NCBI GenBank assembly: GCA_019694655.1
Contig: JAIBBN010000012.1
Coordinates: forward strand, 1-64,000
Source of the DNA: Leptospirales bacterium
Lineage (GTDB): Bacteria; Spirochaetota; Leptospiria; Leptospirales; Leptonemataceae
Direction of reading: 5' to 3'
Length of the DNA stretch: 64,000 nucleotides
Shown piece by piece: positions 28,835-39,301 of this stretch. The notes under the pieces are model-generated. The model made no database searches. It was not told the origin of the DNA and worked only from the letters and a program-made list of their open reading frames with translations. Numbering within the stretch: position 1 is the first letter of the stretch; each line of letters starts with the position of its first letter. Both the position numbers and the translations under genes were made by a program.

Positions 28835-30151
28835 ATGATAGTAAAGCTCGAACAACTTATTGGAAGAATCAAAGGAATCGATCGCGACATTCTGGAGCTG
28901 CGGCGACTGAAGGCGCGCCTGCCTGCCGGCCGCCAGTACAGTGCGGCGCTGGAAACCGCCTTTGACAAGCAGATCAATGATCTGCTCAACGACAAGATCG
29001 CCATGGAAGAATTGGAAATCGAAAGCCCGCCGGAGGACCTGGTGCATCAGATATTCTCCGCCGACCTGGTGACGGCCTCGCGCATTCGCACCGATCGCCT
29101 GCCGCACGTATCCGAGCCAACCGCCGCCGAGCAGAACCTGGCGGCCTTCATGCGCGAAATGCCGAAAGTAGAAATCCACCTGCACATGGAGGCTTGCATC
29201 AGCAAGGAAACCGTCGCAGCCATGCTGGAAAAGAACGGCGTTCCCTACTCCATGGAGGAGCTGGAGAAGCTCTATAAATTTACAAACCTGCAGGAGTTCA
29301 TCAAGCTCTTTCTATTCATCATCGATTCGGTGAAGACGCCCGACGACTTTGAGCTGATATTCAATAATCTGCGCAAGTACATGGATGATAATTCAGTCCG
29401 TTACGCCGAGGTTTTCCTGGCGCCATCGCGCATGGTGCAAAATGGATTGGATTTCAACGAGATTGCTCAAACCCTGGAACGGCTTTCCAACGAATGTCGC
29501 CGTTCTGGCGGTCCGGAGGTGAAATACCTCATCGATGTCTCGCGAACCTTTGGCGTGGAGAACGCCAGTAAGAACCTGCAGCGCGTTCTGGCAGCGCGAG
29601 CCAGCAATATTATTGGCATTGGTCTGGGCGGCGCCGAATTGATGGGACCGGCGCGCGATTTCAAAGACGTTTTCGCACAGGCCCGCGCCGAGGGTTTGCA
29701 TTGCGTGGCGCATGCCGGCGAGGACGATGGCCCCTGGTCCATACGCGATTCTGTTGAGCTGCTGAAGGCCGAGCGCATTGGTCACGGAACTTCCGCCATT
29801 CAGGACCCAACGTTGATGGAGCTGCTGCGCGAGAAGGGCGTGCCGATCGAAGTATGCCTGACTTCTAACATCTTTACCGGCAAGTACGTACGTCAGGAAA
29901 AAGACCATCCGGTGCGCCGCTACTACGATGAGGGCCTGGTCTGTACGGTGAATACTGACGATCCGGAAATCTTCAATGTCAATCTGAGCCAGGAGTATTT
30001 TAAGTACTATCGGCACCTTGATTTTACGGTAAGCGAGATCATTGACCTGAATCGGCAGACGGTGCAGTCCACCTTCATGCCTGATGCGAGCGCTTACTGG
30101 AAAAAATTTGAACAGCAGATCCTGAAGTTGCGCGAACGCTACGCGGTGTGA
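28835..30151 (+). CDS. add: Adenosine deaminase with an N-terminal helical extension
   Basis: A 438-residue purine deaminase. The zinc site starts with His115 and His117 (EIHLHMEA), then HAGED with the catalytic Glu, RIGHG and NTDDPEIF with the metal Asp. All key residues of the adenosine/adenine deaminase family are present. Residues 1-105 are an added, highly charged helical region that most family members lack; it could mediate partner binding. The usual LDG/LEG after the HxH is MEA here. It sits in the SpoIIE-HAMP operon, 20 bases after the HAMP gene. Adenosine is the likely substrate; adenine or related purines are possible. Confidence 0.88.
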   Translation: MIVKLEQLIGRIKGIDRDILELRRLKARLPAGRQYSAALETAFDKQINDLLNDKIAMEELEIESPPEDLVHQIFSADLVTASRIRTDRLPHVSEPTAAEQNLAAFMREMPKVEIHLHMEACISKETVAAMLEKNGVPYSMEELEKLYKFTNLQEFIKLFLFIIDSVKTPDDFELIFNNLRKYMDDNSVRYAEVFLAPSRMVQNGLDFNEIAQTLERLSNECRRSGGPEVKYLIDVSRTFGVENASKNLQRVLAARASNIIGIGLGGAELMGPARDFKDVFAQARAEGLHCVAHAGEDDGPWSIRDSVELLKAERIGHGTSAIQDPTLMELLREKGVPIEVCLTSNIFTGKYVRQEKDHPVRRYYDEGLVCTVNTDDPEIFNVNLSQEYFKYYRHLDFTVSEIIDLNRQTVQSTFMPDASAYWKKFEQQILKLRERYAV

Positions 30152-30176
30152 GTACGCTCTATATATTGCGCTGGCC

Positions 30177-30917
30177 GTGCCAGAAGGCCTGGCCGGAAGT
30201 GGACCGGTGAGCCGGGTCGGAGACGAAATCGAGGCCCCTAATGCGGGCTGGACCTTTGGCGGAGACGTGCCGCGAACCTTCGATTCGCATGTCAGTCGTT
30301 CGGTTCCGCTCTACAACGAAGGACACGATCTCATCCTGAAGGTTTCCGACTATTTCGTGGGCGACGGCTCATTGGTTTACGATCTGGGTTGTTCCACCGG
30401 CGAACTTCTGCGAAAACTGGCGGCCCGCCACAGCGCTCGTTCGATGCAACTGATTGGGGTCGATCGCGAGGCAGCGATGGTTGCCGAAGCGAGGAGTCGC
30501 GGCGCAGAGGATCCGCGCATCACCTTCGTCCATGAAGAGCTCACGGAATGCGAGCTGCAACCCTGCGACCTTGTCGTCGCCTACTATACCATGCAATTTG
30601 TGCGTCCGGCCTTCCGCCAGGAGCTGTTCGACCGCGTCTACCGAGCGTTGCGCTGGGGCGGCGCTTTTCTGCTCTTTGAGAAGGTGCGCGGGCCCGACGC
30701 ACGCTTTCAAGATATTCTGACCGGACTCTACAATGATTTCAAATCCGAGCGCGGATTTTCCAGCGATGAAATTCTGGCTAAGACGCGCAGTTTGAAGGGC
30801 GTGCTGGAGCCATTCTCCACGCAGGGCAATCTGGAGCTATTGCAACGCTCCGGATTCAAAGACTGTACTACAGTCATGAAGTACATCTGTTTTGAAGGAT
30901 TTCTGGCAATCAAATGA
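30177..30917 (+). CDS. CmoA-like SAM-binding enzyme
   Basis: A class I methyltransferase-fold protein of 246 residues. The order of motifs closely follows CmoA (carboxy-SAM synthase for tRNA cmo5U): VPLYNE, YDLGCSTGELL, GVDREAAMV, VVAYYTMQFV, LFDRVYRALRWGGAFLLFEK, YNDFKSERGFS and a closing CFEGFLAIK. The region where CmoA has KARL before the final strands is LELL here, so carboxy-SAM binding is uncertain. GTG start; a GTG at 30207 with GGAAG upstream is an alternative. The stop overlaps the next gene (ATGA). It could also be an ordinary methyltransferase. Confidence 0.7.
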   Translation: MPEGLAGSGPVSRVGDEIEAPNAGWTFGGDVPRTFDSHVSRSVPLYNEGHDLILKVSDYFVGDGSLVYDLGCSTGELLRKLAARHSARSMQLIGVDREAAMVAEARSRGAEDPRITFVHEELTECELQPCDLVVAYYTMQFVRPAFRQELFDRVYRALRWGGAFLLFEKVRGPDARFQDILTGLYNDFKSERGFSSDEILAKTRSLKGVLEPFSTQGNLELLQRSGFKDCTTVMKYICFEGFLAIK

Positions 30918-31669
30918 AGGCATTCACGCTTCGCTTTGGCAATTTCATCTTTCGCTGGCGGGATACGATCTTCACGCTCATTGTGCTGGGCGGCATTGTC
31001 GCGGTAGCCCTTGACCCGGCAGGCGGAATCGGCGACCGGCAGGCAGAGTTCATGTTCACGCTGCTGGGCGCCGTCGTATTTGTTCTCGGCGAGTTCGTCC
31101 GCTGCATCACCATTGGCTACGCTTACATCAAGCGCGGCGGGTTGAAGAAAGAGATTTTTGCCGAGCGGCTGGTTGTGCGCGGCCTGTTTGCCCATACGCG
31201 CAACCCAATGTACCTGGGTAACATATTGATTGCTCTTGGCGCAATTCTGACGATCAACTATTTGTGGTTCTATATCTTTGTACTTCCGCTGTTCCTCTAC
31301 ATTTATCTGGCTATTACCTATTCGGAAGAGAACTACCTGCGCGGCAAATTTGGTCCGGAATACGATCAGTACTGCCGCGACGTGAATCGCTTTTTGCCCG
31401 GTCGGCTCTCGGGTTTCAAGAAGTCCATTGAGGGCATGACTTTCACCTTTCGTCGCCTGTTGAAAAAGGAACACGGCACCATCACGGCCCTGGGCGTGAT
31501 GGTGGCGCTTTTGAACCTGGTAAAGTTCCATGCACGCTATGCTGTCGGCTGGGATAGCGACTTCGCCTTGAACGTTTATACAATCATCGCGGCACTGCTG
31601 ATCTTTGAGCTGATAACTTATATTCTGGCCAGCACGGGCAAGCTGGAGTGGGATCCGGATCGGCCCTGA
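30914..31669 (+). CDS. Isoprenylcysteine carboxyl methyltransferase-like membrane protein
   Basis: A 251-residue integral membrane protein. Helices lie at about 18-34, 47-62, 98-135 and two near the C-terminus. The core LVVRGLFAHTRNPMYLGNIL followed by a cytoplasmic EENYLRGKFGPEYDQYCRDVNRFLP is the signature of the ICMT/PEMT methyltransferase fold, with Arg-Asn-Pro and the Glu that binds SAM. Bacterial members methylate lipids or small molecules; the substrate here is unknown. It starts inside the stop codon of the CmoA-like gene, so the two are coupled. Confidence 0.82.
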   Translation: MKAFTLRFGNFIFRWRDTIFTLIVLGGIVAVALDPAGGIGDRQAEFMFTLLGAVVFVLGEFVRCITIGYAYIKRGGLKKEIFAERLVVRGLFAHTRNPMYLGNILIALGAILTINYLWFYIFVLPLFLYIYLAITYSEENYLRGKFGPEYDQYCRDVNRFLPGRLSGFKKSIEGMTFTFRRLLKKEHGTITALGVMVALLNLVKFHARYAVGWDSDFALNVYTIIAALLIFELITYILASTGKLEWDPDRP

Positions 31670-31683
31670 GGGGGAGCGCCGCT

Positions 31684-32244
31684 TCAGTAGGAGCGCGGCG
31701 AGCAACTGTAGAGGAGCGCTACACGGCAGCTCTCCGGTTCGTCAGTGTAGAATCCCTGTTCGGAGGCCTCGTCCAGGCAATCGCTCCACAGTCCGCGAGC
31801 GCCCATGTTCAGGCGCAGCTTCCACTCGCCAGGGTCCTGCCACTCGCGATCGGTCAATGACAGCCATTTAGAATGGGCATCGATGGTTGCAGCTGCACGG
31901 CAGCGCTGCAGCCGCTCCTCGAAGCTGAGAAATCGAAGCTCAGATTTCGAATTGCCCTGGAGATCATCAGCGGGAAGGATCGCGCGTGGAGCTGGCATCG
32001 GGGCCCGTCCCTGGATCAGGACGGCGCCGCCGGCAAAGTAGTAATCATTGTCCAAACGCTCGTCTGCAATGCGAACGCTTAGAAAACAAGAAGCCGACAG
32101 GAGAGTTGGCAGCAAAGACGCGGCAAGGCGCAGCCTGCTCGTTGGGCGCGCAGTCCTGTGCCTGATCCTGTGCCTGATCCTGGGCCTGACTGCCTCCGGT
32201 GCGAAACGCACTTTGCAAGCGCAATCTGTTTCTCGCAACGGCAT
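31684..32244 (-). CDS. Putative lipoprotein overlapping the start of the vWA gene (up to 186 aa)
   Basis: A minus-strand frame encodes RLRLAASLL, a hydrophobic core and LLSASC, a good lipobox, then about 130 residues of mature protein with four cysteines and an acidic, aromatic character. The only ATG in a sensible place (32244) gives a very basic 50-residue lead-in and an overlap of 176 bases with the plus-strand vWA gene. A TTG at 32115 lies too deep in the signal peptide. The coding call rests on the convincing lipoprotein signal; the start is unsettled. Family unknown. Confidence 0.5.
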   Translation of the reverse strand: MPLRETDCACKVRFAPEAVRPRIRHRIRHRTARPTSRLRLAASLLPTLLSASCFLSVRIADERLDNDYYFAGGAVLIQGRAPMPAPRAILPADDLQGNSKSELRFLSFEERLQRCRAAATIDAHSKWLSLTDREWQDPGEWKLRLNMGARGLWSDCLDEASEQGFYTDEPESCRVALLYSCSPRSY

Positions 32245-33811
32245 GCTGGCCCTACCCTTCCTGGTCGAGGGCGACACAGTGCGCGCCGGACTCGACCTGC
32301 CAGATCTGCCGGGCGAGTTCGCTGCGGCCACTCGCTTTCTGTTCAGCCTGCGCAGCGACTATCCGGTCCTGTCGGTTGAAGCGGCAACGCGCGCCTTGCG
32401 CGCCGCTTCTTTCCAGCCTCAGACGCCCTTTACCGATCGCGTGGCGCGCTCCGTTTGCGCTGAAAGCGGCGCCGGCTATTTACTGGCGGGAAGCGTGCGG
32501 GCCGTGGATCAGAATCAGGTCATGCTGCGCGCCTCTGTCTTTGGCTGTCGCTCGGCGCGCATCGAGGCGCGCGGCGCACAGTTGACTTCCGTTCAGCGTC
32601 TGCAGCGCGGATTGGGATCGCTGCTTGATCAGGCCATGCGCGGTTGGGCGCCGCCCGCCGCTCATCCCGAGCAGCATGGCGGGCTCGGCTCGGAGCGCAT
32701 CGATCTGGCGGCAATCATCGACTACTCTGGCAGCATGGTCTATGATCTTCCTGCCATCCACGCAGCGCTTGCGGCAATTGGTCCACAGTTGCCGCAAGGT
32801 TCGCGCCTGGGCGCGGTGGCTCTGGAAAGCGGCGACCAGACTGATATCCTTCCCTTCAGCGAGCAGTGGACCCCGCTGTTGCGAGTACTGGGCCAGAAAG
32901 GCGCGCGTGGCGAAACGACAGTGCGCGGTCTGGACAATGCGCTTTCCATTGTGGAACGCTATCGCGACTGGCGCGGCGACACTCGCCTCCTGGTTTTTAG
33001 CGATGCATCCCTTGGCGGACGACGCAATCCAGGAATGGAAAGCAGACTCCGTCGACTGCGCGGACGCGGAGTTAAGACGCTGTTCTTTTCGCTCTTGAAT
33101 CAACGCTACGCAGATCGTCAGGAATGGACGCGTCTCTCTCGTTCTGTTTCGACGGAGACAACGCAACCGCTCTATGCTCGCGAGGCGGCCTTCGTCGACG
33201 GGCGGCGACTCAATTTTGTAGTAGCCGGATCGCGCTTCTATACGACGGAGCAATCGATTCGACCGGCGCAACTGAGCGGCGATTTGCGTGAACTGCAGCT
33301 TCAGCCGCTGGAAACGGTGAGTTATCGACGCGAGGAATTGAACCTCAACGATCTTCCGCTGGCATTTGCCAGACTCGGCGGTACGCGCCTCAGTTCGGCT
33401 TCCGCCATCGTTTCCAATCTTGAATTGTGCATTGCGCGCGGCGTCGAGGGCCTGCGCCGGCAGAGTCCGGCGGCCGGTCGAGCCTTGCTCAAAAACGATG
33501 GACTTTCCTTTACGATCGACGTGGGCGATGCTGCAATCCTGGCCCGCCTGCAGGCGGAGCGCGGACGCCGCCTCTATGTTGGCTTACGATTGTCGCCCGC
33601 GCCGGCCGCCGAGAGCGCCGCCGCAGTGGTAAACGAGCCCGGCGATGTTTATATTGTGAACCAGGGGGAAGTGCCGCGTCTATTTGTCGATAGCTGGTCG
33701 CAGGTTTTGCGCCGCGCGCCGGAGGGAATCGATCGGCAGAATATTGTCTTCTTCCTGGTAGAACCAATCGAGGCTGGCCGAACTGGCGATGTCAGAGATC
33801 TCCGCGAATGA
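32069..33811 (+). CDS. Exported von Willebrand factor A domain protein (580 aa)
   Basis: The N-terminus has a basic region and a long Leu/Ile/Cys-rich hydrophobic stretch (about 22-44), a signal peptide or anchor. Residues 60-200 resemble the exported TolB-N/CsgG-like fold (ALPFLVEGD, AESGAGYLLAGSV). A vWA domain follows from about 212, with an intact MIDAS: DYSGS at 218, Thr in GETTVRG and Asp in FSDASLGG. The last 200 residues are beta-rich and unassigned. The gene overlaps the NtrB-like kinase gene by 23 bases, so it may be the sensing partner of that two-component system. Start at ATG 32069. Confidence 0.82.
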   Translation: MRTLRKQEADRRVGSKDAARRSLLVGRAVLCLILCLILGLTASGAKRTLQAQSVSRNGMLALPFLVEGDTVRAGLDLPDLPGEFAAATRFLFSLRSDYPVLSVEAATRALRAASFQPQTPFTDRVARSVCAESGAGYLLAGSVRAVDQNQVMLRASVFGCRSARIEARGAQLTSVQRLQRGLGSLLDQAMRGWAPPAAHPEQHGGLGSERIDLAAIIDYSGSMVYDLPAIHAALAAIGPQLPQGSRLGAVALESGDQTDILPFSEQWTPLLRVLGQKGARGETTVRGLDNALSIVERYRDWRGDTRLLVFSDASLGGRRNPGMESRLRRLRGRGVKTLFFSLLNQRYADRQEWTRLSRSVSTETTQPLYAREAAFVDGRRLNFVVAGSRFYTTEQSIRPAQLSGDLRELQLQPLETVSYRREELNLNDLPLAFARLGGTRLSSASAIVSNLELCIARGVEGLRRQSPAAGRALLKNDGLSFTIDVGDAAILARLQAERGRRLYVGLRLSPAPAAESAAAVVNEPGDVYIVNQGEVPRLFVDSWSQVLRRAPEGIDRQNIVFFLVEPIEAGRTGDVRDLRE

Positions 33812-34583
33812 ACAATTGCCCGCGCTGCCGGACTCAGGGGCCAGCCTTGGCGTAGCAGAACTGCCGGCGCTGGCCGCCGGTCTGGTGCACGAGGTCAAGA
33901 ATCCGCTGGCGGCGATTCACATGCACCTGCAGCTGCTGGAGGGCTATCTCGATGAAATTGGAGACGTCGAATCGCGGCAGCGTGCACAGCAAAAGATCAC
34001 GCTGATCAAACGCGAAATCTCCGGATTGAACAAGACCTTGCACGATTTTATCTCGCTGCTCCGTCCTCAAGCGCGCGAAAAGGACATTCATGTCGATCTC
34101 AATCAACTTCTCCAGGAGGTGATTGCTTTGATTGAGCCCCAGGCCTTGCGCGAGGGAATTGAGCTTAGATTTCAGGGCGGGGAAACGCCCCTGCTGAGTA
34201 ATGTTGATAGCAGCTTTATCAAGCAAATCGCGCTGAACTTAGTGCTCAATGCAATTCAGGCGCTGCAGGAATCCGATCTACCTATGGAGGAACGGCGCAT
34301 TGCTGTTCGCACGGCGGCTGCGCCTGGCGGCGCGCTGCTGCGCGTCGAGGATAACGGCCCGGGGGTTCCGGCGGAGTTGCAGGCCAAGATCTTTCAACCG
34401 TTCTTTTCTACCAAGCAGGGCAAGGGCAGCGGCCTCGGTCTGGCGCTGGTACAGAAGATGGCGGCAGAGCTGGGCGGTCGGGTCAGTCTTGACAGCTCCG
34501 CCGGGCGAGGGGCGCGCTTCGAGGTATTCTTGCCCGCAGATGGCGCCCGCCCGCAACTGAAAGCCCCGAATCCCGGCGACTGA
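33789..34583 (+). CDS. Soluble NtrB-like histidine kinase
   Basis: A 264-residue kinase with almost no input domain: the phospho-acceptor His34 is in GLVHEVKNPLAAIHMHLQLL, directly after a short linker. The ATP-binding part has the N box (LNLVLNAIQALQ), G1 (VEDNGPGVP), F box (FQPFFSTKQ) and G2 (GSGLGLALVQ). No transmembrane segment is present, so the signal must come from a partner, most likely the vWA protein encoded by the overlapping upstream gene. The response regulator gene follows after seven bases. H-box type and neighbour place it with NtrB/AtoS-like kinases. Confidence 0.93.
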   Translation: MSEISANEQLPALPDSGASLGVAELPALAAGLVHEVKNPLAAIHMHLQLLEGYLDEIGDVESRQRAQQKITLIKREISGLNKTLHDFISLLRPQAREKDIHVDLNQLLQEVIALIEPQALREGIELRFQGGETPLLSNVDSSFIKQIALNLVLNAIQALQESDLPMEERRIAVRTAAAPGGALLRVEDNGPGVPAELQAKIFQPFFSTKQGKGSGLGLALVQKMAAELGGRVSLDSSAGRGARFEVFLPADGARPQLKAPNPGD

Positions 34584-34590
34584 TTCTGTC

Positions 34591-35960
<1,370 letters not shown>

Positions 35961-35964
<4 letters not shown>

Positions 35965-36746
35965 GCCAGATCTTACTCAGCGATGCCATCGTTCTTCGCC
36001 GCCGCCGACTTGGCGAGGCGGACCTGGCTGCAGATCTGCTGGCCCAAAGCGGTCAGCGCCTGTGCGTACGCGGTCATGGCCTGGCCGCTACCCGTCGACG
36101 CAGCGCCCTCCTGCTCGAGCCGGGCGCACTGGTTCGCCTGCACTACTATGCCCGCAGCAGCGAAACGCTACAGTCGATCAAGGAAGGACAGGTGCTTGAA
36201 GCCTTTGCGGAATGGAAGGGCGACTACGCCAGCATGACCATGTTGGCGCATTTGCTGGAGGTTGCCGATATCGCCGCCGATGGCGAGGCGCAGCCAGCGC
36301 GCTATCAATTGCTTCTGGGAGCGCTGCGCAGCCGGCCCGATACGCCGCAAACCGCGCTGGCTATTGAAGATCGTCGCGCTGCGGGCTTGTGGCTTTGCGC
36401 CTTTTTTAAACTGCGCACTCTGAAATTATCCGGATTGCTGGGCGATCTGCAGCATTGCTCGCAATGCGGCGCTGCACTTGGCGATGACGCCTGCTGGAAT
36501 CTGCCGGAGGCCTTCTTCAGCTGCGCGCGCTGCCACCCCGATGCAAATCGCGATGGCGCAAGGTCGGCTCGTTTGCTGCACGCCATGGCAACGCAGCGCT
36601 TTGGCGATTTTCTTGCCGCCTGTCGACAGTCAGGCATGGAAATGCGCGCCGAGGACGGACTGCTGCGCTCGTTGGACGCTGGTTTGCATCGCTGTCTGGA
36701 GCAGGGCTTTGGACGTCCGCTGAAGACGCGACCGGAGACTGATTGA
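35961..36746 (+). CDS. recO: DNA repair protein RecO
   Basis: RecO mediates RecA loading and single-strand annealing in RecF-pathway repair. The N-terminal OB fold reads DAIVLRRRRLGEADLAADLL then SGQRLCVRGHG. A helical domain and a CxxC pair (CSQCG) with a second CxxC (CARC) form the zinc finger typical of many RecO proteins. At 261 residues the length is normal. The GTG start overlaps the response-regulator stop (GTGA), so a housekeeping repair gene is translationally coupled to a signalling operon. Confidence 0.85.
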
Positions 36747-36777
36747 CATTGGGCATCGCAGCTTTGCATTGCTGTGC

Positions 36778-36993
36778 GTGCGCGCTGGATTGATCAGACA
36801 GACCCTGCTGGCCTTGCTTTTTCTGTCGCTACCGTCGCTGGCCCTTGTTCGCTGGCAGGCGCCGGAGTGGAGCGGCCGCGCCGGGGCCATGACCGAAGAA
36901 CGCGTAAAAAAACATCTGGCGGAATTGCATGCGCTGCTTGGGGATTGGGCGGCTCGCCAATCGCAACTCTTGCGCTCCGGGCCGCGGCGCTGA
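36778..36993 (+). CDS. Small exported or membrane-anchored protein (71 aa)
   Basis: This short frame starts with GTG and encodes VRAGLIRQ, a strong hydrophobic helix (LLALLFLSLPSLAL) and an amphipathic, charged helix (RVKKHLAELHALLGDWAARQSQLL). This is a plausible small membrane-tethered protein between recO and argS. A TTG nine bases upstream is another possible start. No family is recognised; the call rests on the ordered hydrophobic/amphipathic layout and the otherwise empty 340-base gap. Confidence 0.45.
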   Translation: MRAGLIRQTLLALLFLSLPSLALVRWQAPEWSGRAGAMTEERVKKHLAELHALLGDWAARQSQLLRSGPRR

Positions 36994-37083
36994 AATTGGA
37001 GCGGCGTCCGATGCTGGGCTGGGACGCCGTTGACGCTTGCCCGGCGCTTCGAAATCCTGGCCGGGCCCGCCACAGGATCTGGC

Positions 37084-38952
37084 ATGCTACGCCAAACAAT
37101 TGTTGAACACATCGGACGCGCATTGGAGGCGCTCAATCCGTCGATTGCCGCGCCAAACATTCGCCTGGAATACGCGCGCGAGGAGCAGTTTGGCGACTAT
37201 GCCTGTACCATTGCGATGGATCGCAGCATTCGCGATCTCTATGCGGCAGAGCAGGCAGCGTTCAAGAATCCGCGCAACTTTGCCGGCGCCATACAGGAAC
37301 GCCTGCAATCAGATCCTGGCGCATCTGCCTTCTTCGAACGGGTCGAAGTGGCCGGACCCGGATTTCTCAATCTTTTTGTTGCTCCGCAGCAATACTACAC
37401 GCTGGCGCTTGCCGCCGCCGCAGAGGGCGGCGGCTACGGTCGCAGCAAACGTTCCGATGCGCGAAACATTATCTTTGAGTTCGTTTCGGCCAACCCCACC
37501 GGCCCACTGAATGTCGTTTCGGCCCGAGCGGCGGCGCTGGGCGATTGCTGCTGCAACTTACTGGAAGCAGCTGGCGATCAAGTTCACCGGGAATTCTACG
37601 TCAATGACTACGGCAATCAGGTCAATCTGCTGGGACGCAGCTGCCTTTTGCGCTATCTTGAATCGCGCGGGGCCCTGCTTAAGTTCGCAGAACGCGAAAC
37701 GCCGCCAGATGAACAAGCAGCCGAGGACGCGCTGAGCACGCCGGCAGCACACTACAAAGAAGGTCCCGGTCTGCGCTTCCCCGCTGAGGGATACCACGGC
37801 GAGTATATCAAAGAGGCCGTCGCCGCCATTTGCAAGAGCCAGCCACGCCTGGAATTGTCGGCGGAATTGCTCGCCGAACTTGTGGATCGCAGCGCAAGGA
37901 CTGATCTTGCAGAGGACTTCACTGCGACCGAAACCCTGCAGCCGGTTGCAGAACGCTTTGGCCTCGCCGCGATAGCCTATTTTCTGGAATCACAACGAGC
38001 GGATCTCGATCGGTTTCGCGTTCGCTTCGATAATTTTTTCAGCGAGCGCGAACTCCACATGAAAGGCGCCGTGCTGGAGGCCCGGACGGCGCTGGGAACG
38101 CAGACCAAAGAAAGCGAGGGCAAGGTCTTCTTTCGCAGCAGCGAATACGGCGATGACAAGGACCGCGTAATCGTTCGCGAGGATGGCCGCCCCACCTATT
38201 TGCTGGCGGACATCGCCTATCACAAGAGCAAGGCCGACCGGGGATTCAGCCATATCTTCAACGTGTGGGGCCCTGACCACCACGGCTACATCAAGCGCCT
38301 GGCCGGCGCGATGCAAGCAATGGGCTTTCCGCAACCAAACTTTCAAGTGCTCATTGCGCAGCAGGTCAATCTGCTCGAGCAGGGCAAGCCGCTGCGTATG
38401 AGCAAGCGCGCCGGCCGCCTGATTACCATGCGCGAGCTGATCGAGGAAATTCCGGTGGATGTTTCCCGTTACTTCTTTGTAATGCGCGCCTTTGAATCGC
38501 ACCTGGACTATGACCTGGCCGAAGCCAGAGACACTTCGGAAAAGAATCCATATTACTACGTCGCCTACGCTCACGCCCGGATTGCTTCCATATTTCAGGC
38601 GGCAAAAGAACGAGGTTTGGAAGCGGAGCAGCAAGGCGAGTTACAGATTGAATTGACGCCCGAGCGTCGTCGTCTGCTGGTCCTTGCCGCTCGTTTTCCG
38701 GAGGAAGTGCAGGATGCCGCCGCATCTCTGGAGCCCCATCGATTGTTAACATATCTCTATCATCTGGCGACGGCCCTTTCCCAATTTTACGCCCCGCGCG
38801 AAAATCGCATCATACAACAGAGCCCGGAAATTGCCGCCCAGCTGCTGGCAATTCTTGCGGCGGTAAAGTTGAGCCTGGCCAATGGGCTGCGGCTGCTCGG
38901 CATGGACGCGCCTGAGCGCATGACCCGCGAGGAAGATGGAGCGCAAAGCTGA
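37084..38952 (+). CDS. argS: Arginyl-tRNA synthetase ArgS
   Basis: Charges tRNA-Arg. The 622-residue protein has the N-terminal Add-1 domain (FGDYACTIAMD), the class I Rossmann core, and the C-terminal anticodon-binding domain with YVAYAHARIASIFQ. The signature region is VSANPTGPLNVVSAR where other ArgRS read PLHVGHAR, so both His residues of HIGH are replaced by Asn and Ser. The KMSKS-like loop reads RMSKRAG. WGPDHHGYIKR is intact. The start at 37084 gives a normal N-terminus; the frame is open 54 bases further up. It overlaps the ATL gene by 17 bases. Confidence 0.93.
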   Translation: MLRQTIVEHIGRALEALNPSIAAPNIRLEYAREEQFGDYACTIAMDRSIRDLYAAEQAAFKNPRNFAGAIQERLQSDPGASAFFERVEVAGPGFLNLFVAPQQYYTLALAAAAEGGGYGRSKRSDARNIIFEFVSANPTGPLNVVSARAAALGDCCCNLLEAAGDQVHREFYVNDYGNQVNLLGRSCLLRYLESRGALLKFAERETPPDEQAAEDALSTPAAHYKEGPGLRFPAEGYHGEYIKEAVAAICKSQPRLELSAELLAELVDRSARTDLAEDFTATETLQPVAERFGLAAIAYFLESQRADLDRFRVRFDNFFSERELHMKGAVLEARTALGTQTKESEGKVFFRSSEYGDDKDRVIVREDGRPTYLLADIAYHKSKADRGFSHIFNVWGPDHHGYIKRLAGAMQAMGFPQPNFQVLIAQQVNLLEQGKPLRMSKRAGRLITMRELIEEIPVDVSRYFFVMRAFESHLDYDLAEARDTSEKNPYYYVAYAHARIASIFQAAKERGLEAEQQGELQIELTPERRRLLVLAARFPEEVQDAAASLEPHRLLTYLYHLATALSQFYAPRENRIIQQSPEIAAQLLAILAAVKLSLANGLRLLGMDAPERMTREEDGAQS

Positions 38953-39292
38953 GTCGAAACTGGCGGCATTCACAGAGCGCGTTTGTCGAATCGCCGCTGC
39001 AATTCCTGCCGGCCGCTTGATGAGCTATGGGATGCTGGCCGCGTGCGCCGGCAATCCTCGCGGCGCGCGTCAGGTGGCGCGAATTCTGCACAGTCTCTCC
39101 CGCAAGCGTCGCCTGCCATGGCACCGTATTGTGAACCGCCAGGGGCGCATTTCCCTGCCGCTCGATTCCGGCGGCCGCCGTCAACAGCAGCTGCTTGCCC
39201 GCGAGGGGCTGTTGCCAAACGCCAGCGGCGTGTTTGACCTGCAGGCGCGGCAGTGGCAGCCTGACGGGGTTCCCGAAGCTGCGGGCCATTGA
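38936..39292 (+). CDS. Alkyltransferase-like DNA repair protein (ATL)
   Basis: A 118-residue protein of the MGMT/ATL family. The methyl-acceptor motif PCHR is PWHRIVNRQG, with Trp for Cys, so it cannot transfer alkyl groups. It should bind O6-alkylguanine and flag it for nucleotide-excision repair, as known ATLs do. The helix-turn-helix with the Arg finger region reads LMSYGMLAACAGNPRGARQVARIL. It starts inside argS (17-base overlap), so it is probably translated from the same mRNA. Confidence 0.9.
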   Translation: MERKAESKLAAFTERVCRIAAAIPAGRLMSYGMLAACAGNPRGARQVARILHSLSRKRRLPWHRIVNRQGRISLPLDSGGRRQQQLLAREGLLPNASGVFDLQARQWQPDGVPEAAGH

Positions 39293-39301
39293 ACCCTGAC
39301 C

